Shown here piece by piece: positions 52,762-62,908 of a stretch of DNA of 64,000 nucleotides. The notes below the pieces were generated by a model. It was not told where the DNA came from. It saw nothing but the letters and a program-made list of their open reading frames with translations, and did no database searches. Source of the DNA: Streptomyces sp. HM190. GTDB taxonomy: Bacteria; Actinomycetota; Actinomycetes; Streptomycetales; Streptomycetaceae. The stretch is taken from assembly GCF_009857135.1 (NCBI RefSeq), contig NZ_CP047318.1, forward strand, positions 2,356,001 through 2,420,000, read 5' to 3'. Made by a program: the position numbers and the translations under genes. Numbering within the stretch: the first letter of the stretch is position 1; each line of letters begins with the position of its first letter.

Positions 52762-54579
52762 ATGGCGGCCCTCGACAACGTGAAGCTAAAGGACGTTCTG
52801 GCGGATGTCGCCTCGGGCTCCTTACAGTTGCCCGACTTCCAGCGGAACTGGAAGTGGGACGACGACCGGATCCGGGCGATCATCGCGACGGTCACCCTCG
52901 ACTACCCGCTGGGCGTCGTGATGACGCTGCAGACCGGCGGCGCCACCCGGTTCCGGTCCCGGACCCTCACTGGTGCACGACCGGACGGGGACCCGGCGGC
53001 CGATCTCCTGCTGCTGGACGGACAGCAGCGCCTCACCTCCCTCTTCCAGGCCCTGTGGCTCGATGCCCCGGTGGAGACGGCGGACTCCCGGGGCAAGCCC
53101 ATCCAGCGGTGGTACTACGTCGACATCGCGAAGGCCGTCGGACCGTCCGCGGACCGCGACGAGGCCGTCGTGTCCGTACCGGCCGACAAGGTGCTCCGGA
53201 CGGACTTCAACCGCACCGTGGTGCTGGATCTGAGCAGCACCGAGGCCGAGTGCGCGGCCGGTCTCTTCCCGCTCCACTTCGTCTTCGACGCCCAGCGCGT
53301 GAACGAGTGGAAGAAGGCGTACATCAAGGCCGACGAGGACCGGAACTGGGACCTGTGGGGCCAGTTCGACGAAGCGGTCCTCCAGCAGGTCCGCGCCTTC
53401 CAGGTCCCGATGATCCGGCTGGGCGCCGCCACCTCCATGGACGCGGTCTGCGCGGTGTTCGAGCGGGTCAACACGGGCGGTGTGCCCCTGAACGTATTCG
53501 AACTGCTCACCGCGACGTACGCCGGGGACCGCGATTACGTGGACCGGACCGGGGACTACTACCAGCTCCCCGAGGTGTGGCGGGAGATCAAGCAGGCGCT
53601 GGCGGGCAAGTACCCGGTCTTCGGCCGCATCGAGAGCGGACTGGAGAACGGGCTGAGCAGCATCGACTTCCTGCAGGCCATCGCACTGGTGCGCACCTGG
53701 GAGCGCAAGCAGGCGGGCCTCGGGGCCACGGTGTCCTGCAAGCGCCGCGACCTGCTGGACCTCCCCCTGGCCGACTTCGTCCGCCTGGCGCCCAAGCTCG
53801 CCGACGCCTTCGCCTGGGTGGGCGACTTCCTGGAACAGCAGTGCATCGTCCGCCCGGCCGACCTGCCGTACAAGACGCAGCTCGTCCCGCTCGCGGCCGT
53901 CCGCGCCATCCTCGACACGGCGATGGACGGTCTGGGGGCGGAGGAGAAGATCGAGCAGTGGTACTGGTGCGGGGTGCTCGGTGAGATGTACGGCGGCTCC
54001 ACGGAGACGCGCTTCACCAAGGACGTCGAGCAGCTCGTCCCCTGGATCGCGCAGGATGAGAGGGCACCCGAGACGGTCACGGAGGCATTCTTCTTCGCCG
54101 ACCGCCTCGACACCCTCACCACCCGCAACAGCGCCGCCTACAAGGGGATCTACGCCCTGCTGATCAAGCAGGGGGCGGTGGACTGGCACCACACGGACGC
54201 CCCGCTCAGCCCCGGCAGGCTGGACGAGTACGGCGTGGACGTGCGGCAGATCTTCCCCAAGACGTGGTTCCGGCGGGGCAACAGCCAGGGTCTGCCCACG
54301 AGTTCGATCGTGAACAAGACCCCCCTGTCGTACCGCGCGGCCATGGACATGACGGGGGCGCCGTCGTCGTACGTGTCCACGATGATCGCCGCGTCCGACA
54401 CGCGTCCCGAGTGGTTCGACGACGTCCTGACCACCCACCTGATCGATCCGGACGCCTTGCGCGAGAACGACTACGAGCGCTTCTACCGCGACCGCTCCAA
54501 GCAGTTGCAGGACCTGGTGCACTCCGCCATGGGCAAGAGGACGATGCTCCGCGACCTGCCGGAGGACGACGCCCGATGA
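52762..54579 (+). CDS. DUF262 (GmrS/BrxU-like) protein with altered HNH region
   Basis: A 605-residue protein. The ParB/Srx-like DUF262 domain is N-terminal: PDFQRNWKW (residues 24-31) and the diagnostic DGQQRLTSLFQAL (86-98), then VFERVNTGGVPLNVFELLTATY. The C-terminal part resembles the DUF1524/HNH region of GmrSD enzymes, with DVRQIFPKTWF (493-503) and SIVNKTPLSY. Where such proteins usually carry His before IFP, Gln496 is found here, so nuclease activity is doubtful. Codon 21 is TTA (52822-52824), the only in-frame TTA seen in the window, implying need for the bldA tRNA. ATG 52762 has GGAG upstream. Overlaps the next gene by 4 bp (ATGA). Likely an accessory phage-defence effector or modified-DNA sensor. 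Confidence 0.82.
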   Translation: MAALDNVKLKDVLADVASGSLQLPDFQRNWKWDDDRIRAIIATVTLDYPLGVVMTLQTGGATRFRSRTLTGARPDGDPAADLLLLDGQQRLTSLFQALWLDAPVETADSRGKPIQRWYYVDIAKAVGPSADRDEAVVSVPADKVLRTDFNRTVVLDLSSTEAECAAGLFPLHFVFDAQRVNEWKKAYIKADEDRNWDLWGQFDEAVLQQVRAFQVPMIRLGAATSMDAVCAVFERVNTGGVPLNVFELLTATYAGDRDYVDRTGDYYQLPEVWREIKQALAGKYPVFGRIESGLENGLSSIDFLQAIALVRTWERKQAGLGATVSCKRRDLLDLPLADFVRLAPKLADAFAWVGDFLEQQCIVRPADLPYKTQLVPLAAVRAILDTAMDGLGAEEKIEQWYWCGVLGEMYGGSTETRFTKDVEQLVPWIAQDERAPETVTEAFFFADRLDTLTTRNSAAYKGIYALLIKQGAVDWHHTDAPLSPGRLDEYGVDVRQIFPKTWFRRGNSQGLPTSSIVNKTPLSYRAAMDMTGAPSSYVSTMIAASDTRPEWFDDVLTTHLIDPDALRENDYERFYRDRSKQLQDLVHSAMGKRTMLRDLPEDDAR

Positions 54580-55625
54580 CGACCAGGCATCAGGAGCCGG
54601 ACCTCGCCTCGCTCAAGGGCAGGACCGTGTCCGTGCAGGAGATCCTCGACCTGTTCCAGGTCAGGGTCCGCGACCACCGGACGGTGCACCGGATCTCGCA
54701 GGCCCTGACGGACGCCGGGCTGACCACGCTGCCGGACTTCGCCGTCTGCGCTCTGCGCACCACGGTCGACGTCGTGCCGCTGGCGGCCGTGCCCGCGCAG
54801 CGCACGCCGGCCGACTCGGACGAGACCGACGCCACGGACGAGGCCCTGCCCTCGCACGCCCTGCCCCAGCGGCTGCTGCTCGGCGACATCCCGTCCGCGC
54901 GGCGGGGCGTGGTCTCCGTGGGCCCCGGCACGCCCCTGTCGCAGACGACCTTTCTGATGCGCACCAAGGGCATCTCCCAGATCCCGGTGACCACCGGCAT
55001 GGCGCAGGTCCACGGCGTCGTCACCTGGGGATCCGTGGCGAAGATGTACGAGGCGGGCAAGGAGGCCACCCTCGACAACGCGATGGAGAAGGACTCACTG
55101 CCCGTCGCCGACGCCCGGCAGGAGTTCTTCGCCGCCCTCCCCGTCATCCGTGAGCACGGCTACCTGCTCGTCCGCGGCGACGACGGCTGCCTCTCGGGCA
55201 TCGTCACCGCCGCGGACGTCACGGATCGCTTCGAGGGGGCGGCCCGCCCGTTCTTCATCGTGGGCGACATCGAGTCCCTGTTGCGCCGCTGCCTGGGCGC
55301 GGCTCTGGACACGGAGACCATCAAGGCGGTCCAGACGAACAAGAGGCCGGAGCATCGCACCGGCCAGGTGTCGGACCTGATGTTCGGCGACTACCTGAGA
55401 CTCCTGGACGGCGACCAGACAAGGCAGTCCTTCGCCGAGCAGGCCGACCGCAACTGGGAGGCCCTGAAGTGGCCCAACATGCCGCGGGAGCAGTTCATCG
55501 GCCTGCTGAAGCGGGTGAAGGACATCCGGAACCGGATCGCCCACTTCGACGAGAAGCCGCTTCCGCCGGAAATGATCGACGAGCTGACGACCTTCGCCAA
55601 GGTGCTCCGGGCGTTCGCGTCATGA
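54576..55625 (+). CDS. CBS-domain protein with C-terminal HEPN-like RX4H motif
   Basis: A 349-residue protein translated from an ATG overlapping the stop of the DUF262 gene. Residues 1-65 form a helical start (VSVQEILDLFQVRVRDHRTVHRISQALTDAG). A Bateman module of two CBS repeats follows (about 100-230: TPLSQTTFLMRTKGISQIPVTTGMAQVHGVVTWGSVA, then REHGYLLVRGDDGCLSGIVTAADVTDRF), which in other proteins binds adenine nucleotides. The C-terminal helical domain ends in VKDIRNRIAHFDEKPL with Arg318-x4-His323, the HEPN RNase signature seen in abortive-infection proteins. I infer a nucleotide-sensing RNase effector; structural HEPN assignment needs profile comparison. It ends at a bidirectional terminator. 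Confidence 0.75.
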   Translation: MTTRHQEPDLASLKGRTVSVQEILDLFQVRVRDHRTVHRISQALTDAGLTTLPDFAVCALRTTVDVVPLAAVPAQRTPADSDETDATDEALPSHALPQRLLLGDIPSARRGVVSVGPGTPLSQTTFLMRTKGISQIPVTTGMAQVHGVVTWGSVAKMYEAGKEATLDNAMEKDSLPVADARQEFFAALPVIREHGYLLVRGDDGCLSGIVTAADVTDRFEGAARPFFIVGDIESLLRRCLGAALDTETIKAVQTNKRPEHRTGQVSDLMFGDYLRLLDGDQTRQSFAEQADRNWEALKWPNMPREQFIGLLKRVKDIRNRIAHFDEKPLPPEMIDELTTFAKVLRAFAS

Positions 55626-55650
55626 GGTAGCGAGCAACACGGACGGACCA

Positions 55651-55689
55651 CTCGGGGTGCCTCAGGCCCAAGGGCTGAGGCACCCCGAG
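55651..55689. terminator. Bidirectional terminator between CBS-HEPN gene and pglZ
   Basis: CTCGGGGTGCCTCAG (55651-55665) and its exact complement (55675-55689) form a 15-bp stem; the loop holds a small CCC/GGG pair. It lies 25 bp past one stop (55625) and 7 bp before the other (55697), isolating the inserted module from the BREX genes. Confidence 0.8.
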
Positions 55690-55696
55690 CATGTCC

Positions 55697-58618
55697 TCAG
55701 CCGCCTCCGAGGGCGAACTGCTCGCGCAGCAGTGCCTCGTGGAGCCGCAGGGTACGGCCGTCCGGCAGAGTCTCCAGAACCTGCACGCCGTCGTAGTTGA
55801 GGAGTTGCCGCAGGACGGCCGCGAAGCCGTCGCCCCGGGTGACGGGCATGCCGGCGCGCTGGGCGAGCGCGGTGACGGGCAGGGTGCCGCCCGCGTCGAG
55901 CAGGGCGGCGAGCGCCTTGTGGACCTGCTCCTGGGGCGGCTTGCGGGCCAGACCTCCGAGCTGCCCCTGGTACGTCTCCGAGTCGAGCAGCGCCGCCACG
56001 AGCGCCTCCGTCCGGGAGACGAGGGTCGGGGTGAGAAGGGAGTCGTCTCCCCCGGTGGTCAGCTCCACCTCGAAGAGCGCCTCGTGTGTGCGCGCGAGTT
56101 CCGCCTGCTTCTTCTGGGACTTCCCCGTCGGCTTCTTCGGCACAGCGGGAGTCGCCCCGACGCGCAGCTGAGTGGTGGCGTCACCCGGCAGCGGTGCCCT
56201 CCCCACCTCCTCCGGAGCCCACCACAGGGGCCGCTGGTCGCCCAACTCCCGCCACTCCTTGGGCGGTTCCGCCCCGAACGGCAGGAAGGCGAGCACGGGG
56301 ACGGTGACCTCCGCGAGCGAGGCCCCGCCGTGGTAGCCGGCCTTGAGGGCGGTGTAGCGGGAGTCGGCGTCCCACAGCGCCACGATGGACGCGCCGGGCG
56401 CGGGCCACACCACGCGCGATCCGGTAAGGGTGATCTCCCGGTCGGTGAGGGGACCGTCGGCGGGCAGGCGGTGCCGGGCGGACGCGGGCTCGACGGCGGC
56501 GTCGACCTTCCTGCCGTGCCGGTCGACGACGTGACCGTGGTCGCTGGTGAGGATGACGGCCATGCCCTGGGCCGCCGCAACCCGCAGCAGGTCCCGCAGG
56601 CCGGGCACGTCGCCGACCCGCCAGGCCCCGTCACCGAGTTTCTGTTCCTTGGCGAGGCGGTCGTCGATGGCGTTGAGGACCACGGCGACATGCGTCCGGC
56701 CGTCGGCGAGCGCCTCCGTGAGCGCCGGGCCGAAGGTGTCGCCGGCGGACTCGCCGCGCAGGTCGTCCTTGTGGAACACGCCGGCCGGGGCGCCGCCCCA
56801 CAGCCTCAGCGTGGGGAAGAGCCGTTTCTCGTCGGTCTGGGTGCCCTTCATCAGCGTGCCCGCGAACAGTGAGGTACGGGACACCGCCGTCACGGTGGGC
56901 AGGGCGGCGGCCATGGCCCGACGCTGCGGAGCGCCCTCGGGCAGCGGGTCGAACTCGGCCCAGGAGTCGCGCAGTTCCTCGGCGAGTTCGTTCGCTATGG
57001 CCGCGCTCATGCCGTCGAGCACGAGCAGCAGTACCCGCCGCTCCTCCCCGCGCCGGACGACCGGTCCGACCACCCGGTCGAGGAAGGTCTCGACGGTGAG
57101 CATGCTGCCGGGCCGGGTGCCGGCCTGCGTCCAGGCGGCCAGGGAGCGCGCGAAGGACGCGTCGATGTGCCGTCGTCTGTCCCGGACGTCTGTGGCGAGG
57201 GTGTCGTAGGCGGCCTTGAGGACGGGGTCTGGGTCGCCGCCGGCCTCGATGTGCTCCAGTGCGAGGTCGACCCAGCCGGTCTCGGCGACGTGCCGCTGTA
57301 GGGCGTCGGCCACCGTGGGACTCTCGGCAGGTGTGTCGGTCAGCAGCCAGCGGGCGAGGCGCTGTCCCATGCGGGCGCGTTCGACGCGGGCGGACTCCTC
57401 CGGCTCGGCGGCGAGCCGGTGGTCCGCCAGGCGCAGGACTGCGTCCGCCACCGTGCCCCTGTCACCGTCTGCGAGCGCCCGTCCGACGGCCGTGAACCGG
57501 GCCTCGAGTCCGCCGCGCAGGACGGGGCTCGCCCCGACGGCCAGCTCCGCCCCGAACTGGCGCGCCAGCACGGCCGCGCGGTCGAGTACGGTGCCGGACG
57601 TCCGGCGTGCCTCGCGGGCCTGGTCCCCGTCGCGGCCAGCGCTACGGTGCCCGGCTGCCAGCAACGTGGTGACGTACTCCTCGGCGGCCCGGCCGAAGAC
57701 ACTCACCAGGGCGTCGAGCTGTTCGCCGACCGCCGGGGGCTGGTCGCCGAAGTAGCGTTCGGCGCGGCCCCGGGCCTGGTACGTCTCGGGGGCGGGCTCG
57801 GCGTGCTGCCACAGCGCCGCGCAGACGAGTCCGAAGGCTGCGGCGTCCGCGCCCCGCTCGGCGTCCACGAGGGCGAGCAGGGCGCGTCCGGCGAGGCCGG
57901 CCTGGTCCTCCTCGCCGAGGAAGGCGGTCAGCCCGGCGCGCTCCGGGCCGCGCAGCCCGAGGAGTCGCTCGGGAGCACCGGGGCGGGTCGACCAGTGCAG
58001 CAGGGTCTGGGCGTCGAGCCGGTCGTCACCTGGGCGCCGCGTGCCGCCCTCGGTGTCGTAGCGGCCGAGGCGCAGGCGGCGCTGGGTGAGCGCGGTGAGA
58101 GCGTACTGGCGGGACAGCCAGCCGCCGGGTACGGGAGGCCAGCCGCCGGGCGGCGTGGCGTCGAGCAGGGCTTCGGCGGCCCAGTTGACGTCCTTGAGCC
58201 GCGGGTCGATCTGCCGGGCGCCGAACGCCTCCCGGACGACGTCCCAGCTGTCGACGGTGTCGATGCGCAGTTTGTGGACGCGCGCCAGGATCGCCGGGTC
58301 GAGCTCGTGCTGCTCCCGGTCGGTGAGCACGACCAGCAGGGCGGGGCCGGGCCTGCGGCCCGCGAGGTGGTCGAGGACGAGTTCGTGGACGGCGAGCGGC
58401 GAGGGCGCCACCGCGACACCGGCCGTCCGTCCCTCCGCCCAGGCGGGTTCCGCGGGACCGTCCCACTGGGGCGCGGACCGCAGCAGCACGACCCGGCGCC
58501 TGCCCCCGCCCTCTCGTGTCAGGGAGGCTGCGAGGGAGGACTGCGAGGACAGGTACTGGGTGACGGTCGCGGTGTTCAGCCGGACGGCGCCCGGGGCGAC
58601 GGTGGCGGTGTCCGTCAT
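55697..58618 (-). CDS. pglZ: BREX-2 phosphatase-fold protein PglZ
   Basis: A 973-residue protein with the alkaline-phosphatase-superfamily PglZ domain in its second half. The metal-binding motif is [22 protein letters not shown] and the second is [35 protein letters not shown] and FHKDDLRG are further PglZ landmarks. N-terminal parts (1-300) are helical and include [12 protein letters not shown]. In BREX, PglZ is essential for defence and methylation. ATG 58618 overlaps the pglY stop (ATGA), so the two are made together. Confidence 0.9.
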   Translation of the reverse strand: MTDTATVAPGAVRLNTATVTQYLSSQSSLAASLTREGGGRRRVVLLRSAPQWDGPAEPAWAEGRTAGVAVAPSPLAVHELVLDHLAGRRPGPALLVVLTDREQHELDPAILARVHKLRIDTVDSWDVVREAFGARQIDPRLKDVNWAAEALLDATPPGGWPPVPGGWLSRQYALTALTQRRLRLGRYDTEGGTRRPGDDRLDAQTLLHWSTRPGAPERLLGLRGPERAGLTAFLGEEDQAGLAGRALLALVDAERGADAAAFGLVCAALWQHAEPAPETYQARGRAERYFGDQPPAVGEQLDALVSVFGRAAEEYVTTLLAAGHRSAGRDGDQAREARRTSGTVLDRAAVLARQFGAELAVGASPVLRGGLEARFTAVGRALADGDRGTVADAVLRLADHRLAAEPEESARVERARMGQRLARWLLTDTPAESPTVADALQRHVAETGWVDLALEHIEAGGDPDPVLKAAYDTLATDVRDRRRHIDASFARSLAAWTQAGTRPGSMLTVETFLDRVVGPVVRRGEERRVLLLVLDGMSAAIANELAEELRDSWAEFDPLPEGAPQRRAMAAALPTVTAVSRTSLFAGTLMKGTQTDEKRLFPTLRLWGGAPAGVFHKDDLRGESAGDTFGPALTEALADGRTHVAVVLNAIDDRLAKEQKLGDGAWRVGDVPGLRDLLRVAAAQGMAVILTSDHGHVVDRHGRKVDAAVEPASARHRLPADGPLTDREITLTGSRVVWPAPGASIVALWDADSRYTALKAGYHGGASLAEVTVPVLAFLPFGAEPPKEWRELGDQRPLWWAPEEVGRAPLPGDATTQLRVGATPAVPKKPTGKSQKKQAELARTHEALFEVELTTGGDDSLLTPTLVSRTEALVAALLDSETYQGQLGGLARKPPQEQVHKALAALLDAGGTLPVTALAQRAGMPVTRGDGFAAVLRQLLNYDGVQVLETLPDGRTLRLHEALLREQFALGGG

Positions 58619-61600
58619 TCGACGACCTTCCAGGTGATCTCGATGGTCGCGTCGGGATGGCGGGCGACCAGTTCGGACAGCTCCGCCTGAAGGTCGGCGG
58701 CGGCCCGGGCCACGGTCGTACGACGGCCGCCGGACCTGCGGGCGGTACCGCTGCCGGACGAGGCCGGTGCGGGCGTCTCCGGCGCGGTGAAGGGGATCCG
58801 CGGATCGTTCGAAGGCGTGCCCAGGTCCAGGTCGTCGGCCCTGGCCTGCGGCGCGACGGGCGCGGGAGGCGGGGTGGCGGCGGCCTGACTGCGCTTCACG
58901 AGGGCGACGACCTCGCGCTGGGTACGGGCCAGGGCGTCACGCAGGTCGGCGGTGCGCTGGTCGTCGCGGGCGACGTTGCGCAGCGAGTCGAGCAGGGCCG
59001 CGCCCTCGGGACCGAGTCCGGCGGCGAGTTCGAGGGTGCTCCAGGGCGCGGAGGCGACGGCCTCGGCGACGCTGCGGGCCTGCTTGATGGAGGTGCCGTA
59101 CCGGTCGGCGCTTGTCTCGCCGAGGTCGAAGGAGGCGAGGGCCTCCACGGTCTTCTTCGCCCCGGCCGCGCCCTTGCCGGCCTCCGCCGTGAGGGCGTCG
59201 AGCAGTTGCAGGGAGCGCCGGGCGAGCGGGAGCCGTCCGGTGTCCGCGGTCTGGTCGAGGCCGAGGAAGGCGGCGTGGGCCTCCAGTTGGTGCACCAGGT
59301 CGGCCGTGTGGTCCCGGTGGGCGCGGGCTGCCTCGATGATCTGGCGGGCGAACTGGTTGACCATCCGGCCGCGCCGCAGGGCGGGAGCCTTCTGCCCGAA
59401 GATCGTCTCGAAGCGCTGCCGTGCCGTGTCCCAGTCGGACTCGGCGGGCAGTGGCTGGCTGCGCAGCGCGTCATGGTCCTTGATCGCGGACAGCTCGGGC
59501 GCGGGGTCGAGGACGGTGCCGACCCGCACCCACACCCGGTCGTCCATCTCGGCGAAGGCCGCGACGACGAGCCGGGCGAGGAAGTCGGGCAGGCCGCGCG
59601 GGTCGGGCTTGTCGGTCCAGTCGGTGAGCGTGATCAGGGACAGGTCCCCGGTGACGCCGTGGGAGCTGGCGAGCTGGCGGAAGTGGTCGGCCCAGTAGCG
59701 GGACAGCTCGAAGTACGCCTCCTTCTGCTGCCCGAGCCGCAGGGGCCCGGCGATCCGCTGCATGAGCCTGCGGTCGGCGGCCGGGACCTCCACCCGCCCG
59801 TCGCGTGCCTCGGCGGCGGCGCGGACGTGGGCGAACACCTTCTTGGTGTCGGCCGGCTTCACGGCGATGCCGGTGGCGTCGGGATCGAGGTCGGGATGGG
59901 CCGGGTACTGGTGCGCGAGCAGCCTGCCGGCGACGTGCCGGATGCCGTCGTGCAGGCTCTGCCCGAAGGACAGGGTGAGACCGTCGACGTCGGGCAGCGC
60001 GACGAGGTGGTCGTCGAAGTCGGGGACGACGTCGGCGGCCTGCTTCTGCGCGAGTCCGTACGCCTGCTTGAAGGCGCCCTTGACCTGCTTGAGCAGGGCC
60101 TCGCGCTGGGTCTCCAGGAGGCCCTTGGCGCGGCTGCGGTTGTCGGCGTTGAGGTGGCCGGCGTACTGGGTGTCGAAGCGGTGCTCGTCGGCGAGGGCCT
60201 TGTCGATGACGACGAGGCGCCGGAAGTCGGCGAAACGCTGCGCGGACAGATGGGCCGGCAGCCAGGCGACCACACGGGACCGCTCGCCCTGCTGGCGTTC
60301 GCGCAGCCGCCGGATGCGGTTGACGTCCTCGACCGGGCCCCATTCGCCCTCGTCGAAGGGGAGGTCTATGGCGATGCGCCAGCGGCCCTCCTCCTGCGGC
60401 ATCAGGTCGTGGTCGGGCAGCTCGTCCTCGTCGGCGACGTTCCCGAAGACGATCTCGGCGGTGCGGGCGGTGCCGCGCCAGGTGAAGCTGAGCTGGTCGC
60501 TCAACTGACCGTGTTCGACACCCAGTTCTTCGGAGAGCAGGCGGCGGGCGAGCGCGACCCGGTTGCCGGGGTTGTCGTTGACCTGGGCGTTGGCGATGAC
60601 GGAGTCGACGTCGACGCCGGACAGCTCCAGCCGTACGCCGGGGTTGGCGTCGGTGCCGGTCTCCTTGATCTCGGGGAACCTGGCCGCCCACTCGGCGACC
60701 TTGTTCTTGATGATGCCGACCTCGGCGCCCGGGATGGGCGCGAGCACCGACCCATGGTTGAGCGCGCCGAGCCGCCGGATGGTCAGCTCGGACAGCGCGG
60801 GCACGCTGGGCGCGAGCGCCGACAGCAGCAGCGTGCACACGAGCCGGTTGTCGCCGACGAACATGCGGCAGCCGTTCAGCCGCTTCGGGTCGGTGAGGGA
60901 CTCGGGCCGGTTGCGGTACTGCTCGACGTCGTCCTCGGTGATGTCGTACGAGCTGAGCAGGTAGGGCCGCAGCTTGGTCTTGTAGAGCTTGTCGGCGGCC
61001 TCGAAGACGACCTTCAGGCTGTCGGTGAACGGCTTGTCGCCGCCCTCCGCGATCACCGGGTAGAGGTCGCCGACGGGGACGAGCTGTCCGAGGCGGAGCT
61101 CGTCGCGGTGGTCGGCGAGCAGCTGCCCCATCAGCTTCAGACCGGTGCGGGAGCGCTGCAGCGCGGAAGAGATGTGGACGAGGGTGTCCATGAACGCGGG
61201 CGAGAACGGGTACGTCAGCCGGAACGACTCCGCGTCCGCGCCGGTGGTGCCCTTCTCGGAGCCGAGGAGGGTGTCCCAGACCTGCGGGCCGACCCGCTTG
61301 GTCTGCTCGAAGGCCGCGTCGACCTGCCGGGCCGCCTCGTCGTTCTTGGGCCTGAGGAGGCGGGCGTGGGCGATCTGCGGGAGGTTGCGGTCCTCCAGGG
61401 TGATCTTGTCGAACCGGCCGGAGGCCAGGTTCAGGGTGTCCTGGATGGACGACTCGGCCGCGCCGGACACCTCCTCGCCGACCAGCTCGCGCAGGTCGCG
61501 CTGGCGGGCGATGAACGACACGACGGGGATGGCGCGGCGGGCGTCGCCGCCCTCCACGAAGTTCGTGATCTTGCTGGCCTCGCGGGCGACGAACCTCTGG

Positions 61601-62502
61601 TCGTGGATGAGGGTGGCGAGCCAGAGGATCAGTTCGTCCATGAACAGGATGAGCCCGTCGTAGCCGAGCGACTTGGCGTGCTCGGCGATGACGGACAGAC
61701 CGGCGTCCAGGGAGATGAAGCCGTGTTCGTCCTCGGCGGCGTTCCTGGTGAAGCCGGGGAGGAGGGTCGTGCCGGCGTCGTTGACCAGCTTGGCCCGCAG
61801 CTCGGCCGGGGTGGAGGGGTTGGTGAGGTTGAGCGCGGTGCCCGCCTCGTGGTTCTCCTCGGCGGCGAGCGCGGTGTCCAGGAGCTGCGAGGTCCAGGCG
61901 AAGCCCTCGCCCCACTCGTCCTCGTCATCGTCGTCCACGCCGGTGCCGAGCCCCCGGATGACGGCCTCGTCGCCCATGTTGGCGCGCATGGCGCGGATGT
62001 CCGCGAAGAGGGAGTCGGTCCGGTACACCTGCGGGGTCGGGGCGTCCGGGTGCAGTTTCTTGACGTGGGTGACGTACCCGCCGAGCACCCGCTGTTCGAG
62101 GGCCTTCGCGCCGAGCATGTGGTACGGCACGAGCAGGAACCTCTTGCCGTCCGTGGTCAGCCACTCGTGCTTGGTCAGCACCGGGTCGAACTCGGTACGG
62201 GCACGGGCGGCCGGGTCGCCGCTGAGCAGCGCGTACAGCACGGCCATGAAATGCGACTTACCGGAACCGAACGAGCCGTGCAGGTACGCCGCCTTGGAGC
62301 GGTGCCCGTCCAGCGCGGACTTGATGAGGGCCAGCGCCTCGTCGAAGTTCTCCAGCAGCCGCTCGGTGACGACGTAGTCCGTGAGCGCGTGCCGGGCGCC
62401 CTCGGGTGTCGTCGCCTCGGCGAGGGACAGCACGAAGTCCGAGGTGGAGATGGACTCCTTGATGTCGATGACATCGCGGAGGAGGGGCGGCTGCTGTGCC
62501 AT
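58615..62502 (-). CDS. pglY: BREX-2 P-loop ATPase PglY (BrxC-like)
   Basis: A 1295-residue AAA-type protein. The N-terminal block [23 protein letters not shown] is typical, then Walker [24 protein letters not shown] and Walker [18 protein letters not shown]. It continues with [60 protein letters not shown] and a long helical C-terminal half. A Ser/Pro-rich stretch precedes the final helix ([24 protein letters not shown]). It is the ATPase of type 2 BREX/Pgl and partners PglZ. It heads the pglY-pglZ operon; upstream, divergently, lies a toxin-antitoxin pair. Confidence 0.92.
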   Translation of the reverse strand: MAQQPPLLRDVIDIKESISTSDFVLSLAEATTPEGARHALTDYVVTERLLENFDEALALIKSALDGHRSKAAYLHGSFGSGKSHFMAVLYALLSGDPAARARTEFDPVLTKHEWLTTDGKRFLLVPYHMLGAKALEQRVLGGYVTHVKKLHPDAPTPQVYRTDSLFADIRAMRANMGDEAVIRGLGTGVDDDDEDEWGEGFAWTSQLLDTALAAEENHEAGTALNLTNPSTPAELRAKLVNDAGTTLLPGFTRNAAEDEHGFISLDAGLSVIAEHAKSLGYDGLILFMDELILWLATLIHDQRFVAREASKITNFVEGGDARRAIPVVSFIARQRDLRELVGEEVSGAAESSIQDTLNLASGRFDKITLEDRNLPQIAHARLLRPKNDEAARQVDAAFEQTKRVGPQVWDTLLGSEKGTTGADAESFRLTYPFSPAFMDTLVHISSALQRSRTGLKLMGQLLADHRDELRLGQLVPVGDLYPVIAEGGDKPFTDSLKVVFEAADKLYKTKLRPYLLSSYDITEDDVEQYRNRPESLTDPKRLNGCRMFVGDNRLVCTLLLSALAPSVPALSELTIRRLGALNHGSVLAPIPGAEVGIIKNKVAEWAARFPEIKETGTDANPGVRLELSGVDVDSVIANAQVNDNPGNRVALARRLLSEELGVEHGQLSDQLSFTWRGTARTAEIVFGNVADEDELPDHDLMPQEEGRWRIAIDLPFDEGEWGPVEDVNRIRRLRERQQGERSRVVAWLPAHLSAQRFADFRRLVVIDKALADEHRFDTQYAGHLNADNRSRAKGLLETQREALLKQVKGAFKQAYGLAQKQAADVVPDFDDHLVALPDVDGLTLSFGQSLHDGIRHVAGRLLAHQYPAHPDLDPDATGIAVKPADTKKVFAHVRAAAEARDGRVEVPAADRRLMQRIAGPLRLGQQKEAYFELSRYWADHFRQLASSHGVTGDLSLITLTDWTDKPDPRGLPDFLARLVVAAFAEMDDRVWVRVGTVLDPAPELSAIKDHDALRSQPLPAESDWDTARQRFETIFGQKAPALRRGRMVNQFARQIIEAARAHRDHTADLVHQLEAHAAFLGLDQTADTGRLPLARRSLQLLDALTAEAGKGAAGAKKTVEALASFDLGETSADRYGTSIKQARSVAEAVASAPWSTLELAAGLGPEGAALLDSLRNVARDDQRTADLRDALARTQREVVALVKRSQAAATPPPAPVAPQARADDLDLGTPSNDPRIPFTAPETPAPASSGSGTARRSGGRRTTVARAAADLQAELSELVARHPDATIEITWKVVE

Positions 62503-62611
62503 TACCGGTCACGCTCTCCATCTGGTGGCCTCCGCCACCGCTTGTACTCGATCGTGTGGGATGTCTGTCGCTGGCTGGCTGCCCGATCAGGCTCTCGGTA
62601 TGGTCGACGGT

Positions 62612-62908
62612 ATGGCAACAAAGAAGTACACCGTGACGCTTCCCGAGGAGCTCGCCGAGGCCATCCGTGCCGAGGTCGGCCCCGGCGGGTTCAGCCGCTA
62701 TGTGACGCAGGCCATAGAGCGCCGACGGGAGCAGGAGCGGCTGCACGAGGCCGTGCAGTGGTGGGAGTCCGAGTACGGGAAGATCACCGAGGCGGAACTG
62801 GCCGAGGTCGAGGCCGAGCATCGCGACCTGGAGCGGCAGCACGCCGAGCGGACCCGCGCCCGCGAGGTACGTGAGCAGCCGCACAAGCACAAGCGAGATG
62901 CCGCATGA
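62612..62908 (+). CDS. Antitoxin-like ribbon-helix-helix (CopG-type) protein
   Basis: A 98-residue protein: KKYTVTLPEELAEAIRAEVGPGGFSRYVTQAIERRREQERL is a CopG-type strand-helix-helix DNA-binding part. A charged helical tail (about 45-98, EVEAEHRDLERQHAERTRAREV) would wrap the toxin. The start is ATG 62612 or ATG 62600 four codons earlier; neither has a clear Shine-Dalgarno. It overlaps the PIN gene by 4 bp (ATGA), the classic antitoxin-first order, and it likely represses its own operon. Confidence 0.85.
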   Translation: MATKKYTVTLPEELAEAIRAEVGPGGFSRYVTQAIERRREQERLHEAVQWWESEYGKITEAELAEVEAEHRDLERQHAERTRAREVREQPHKHKRDAA

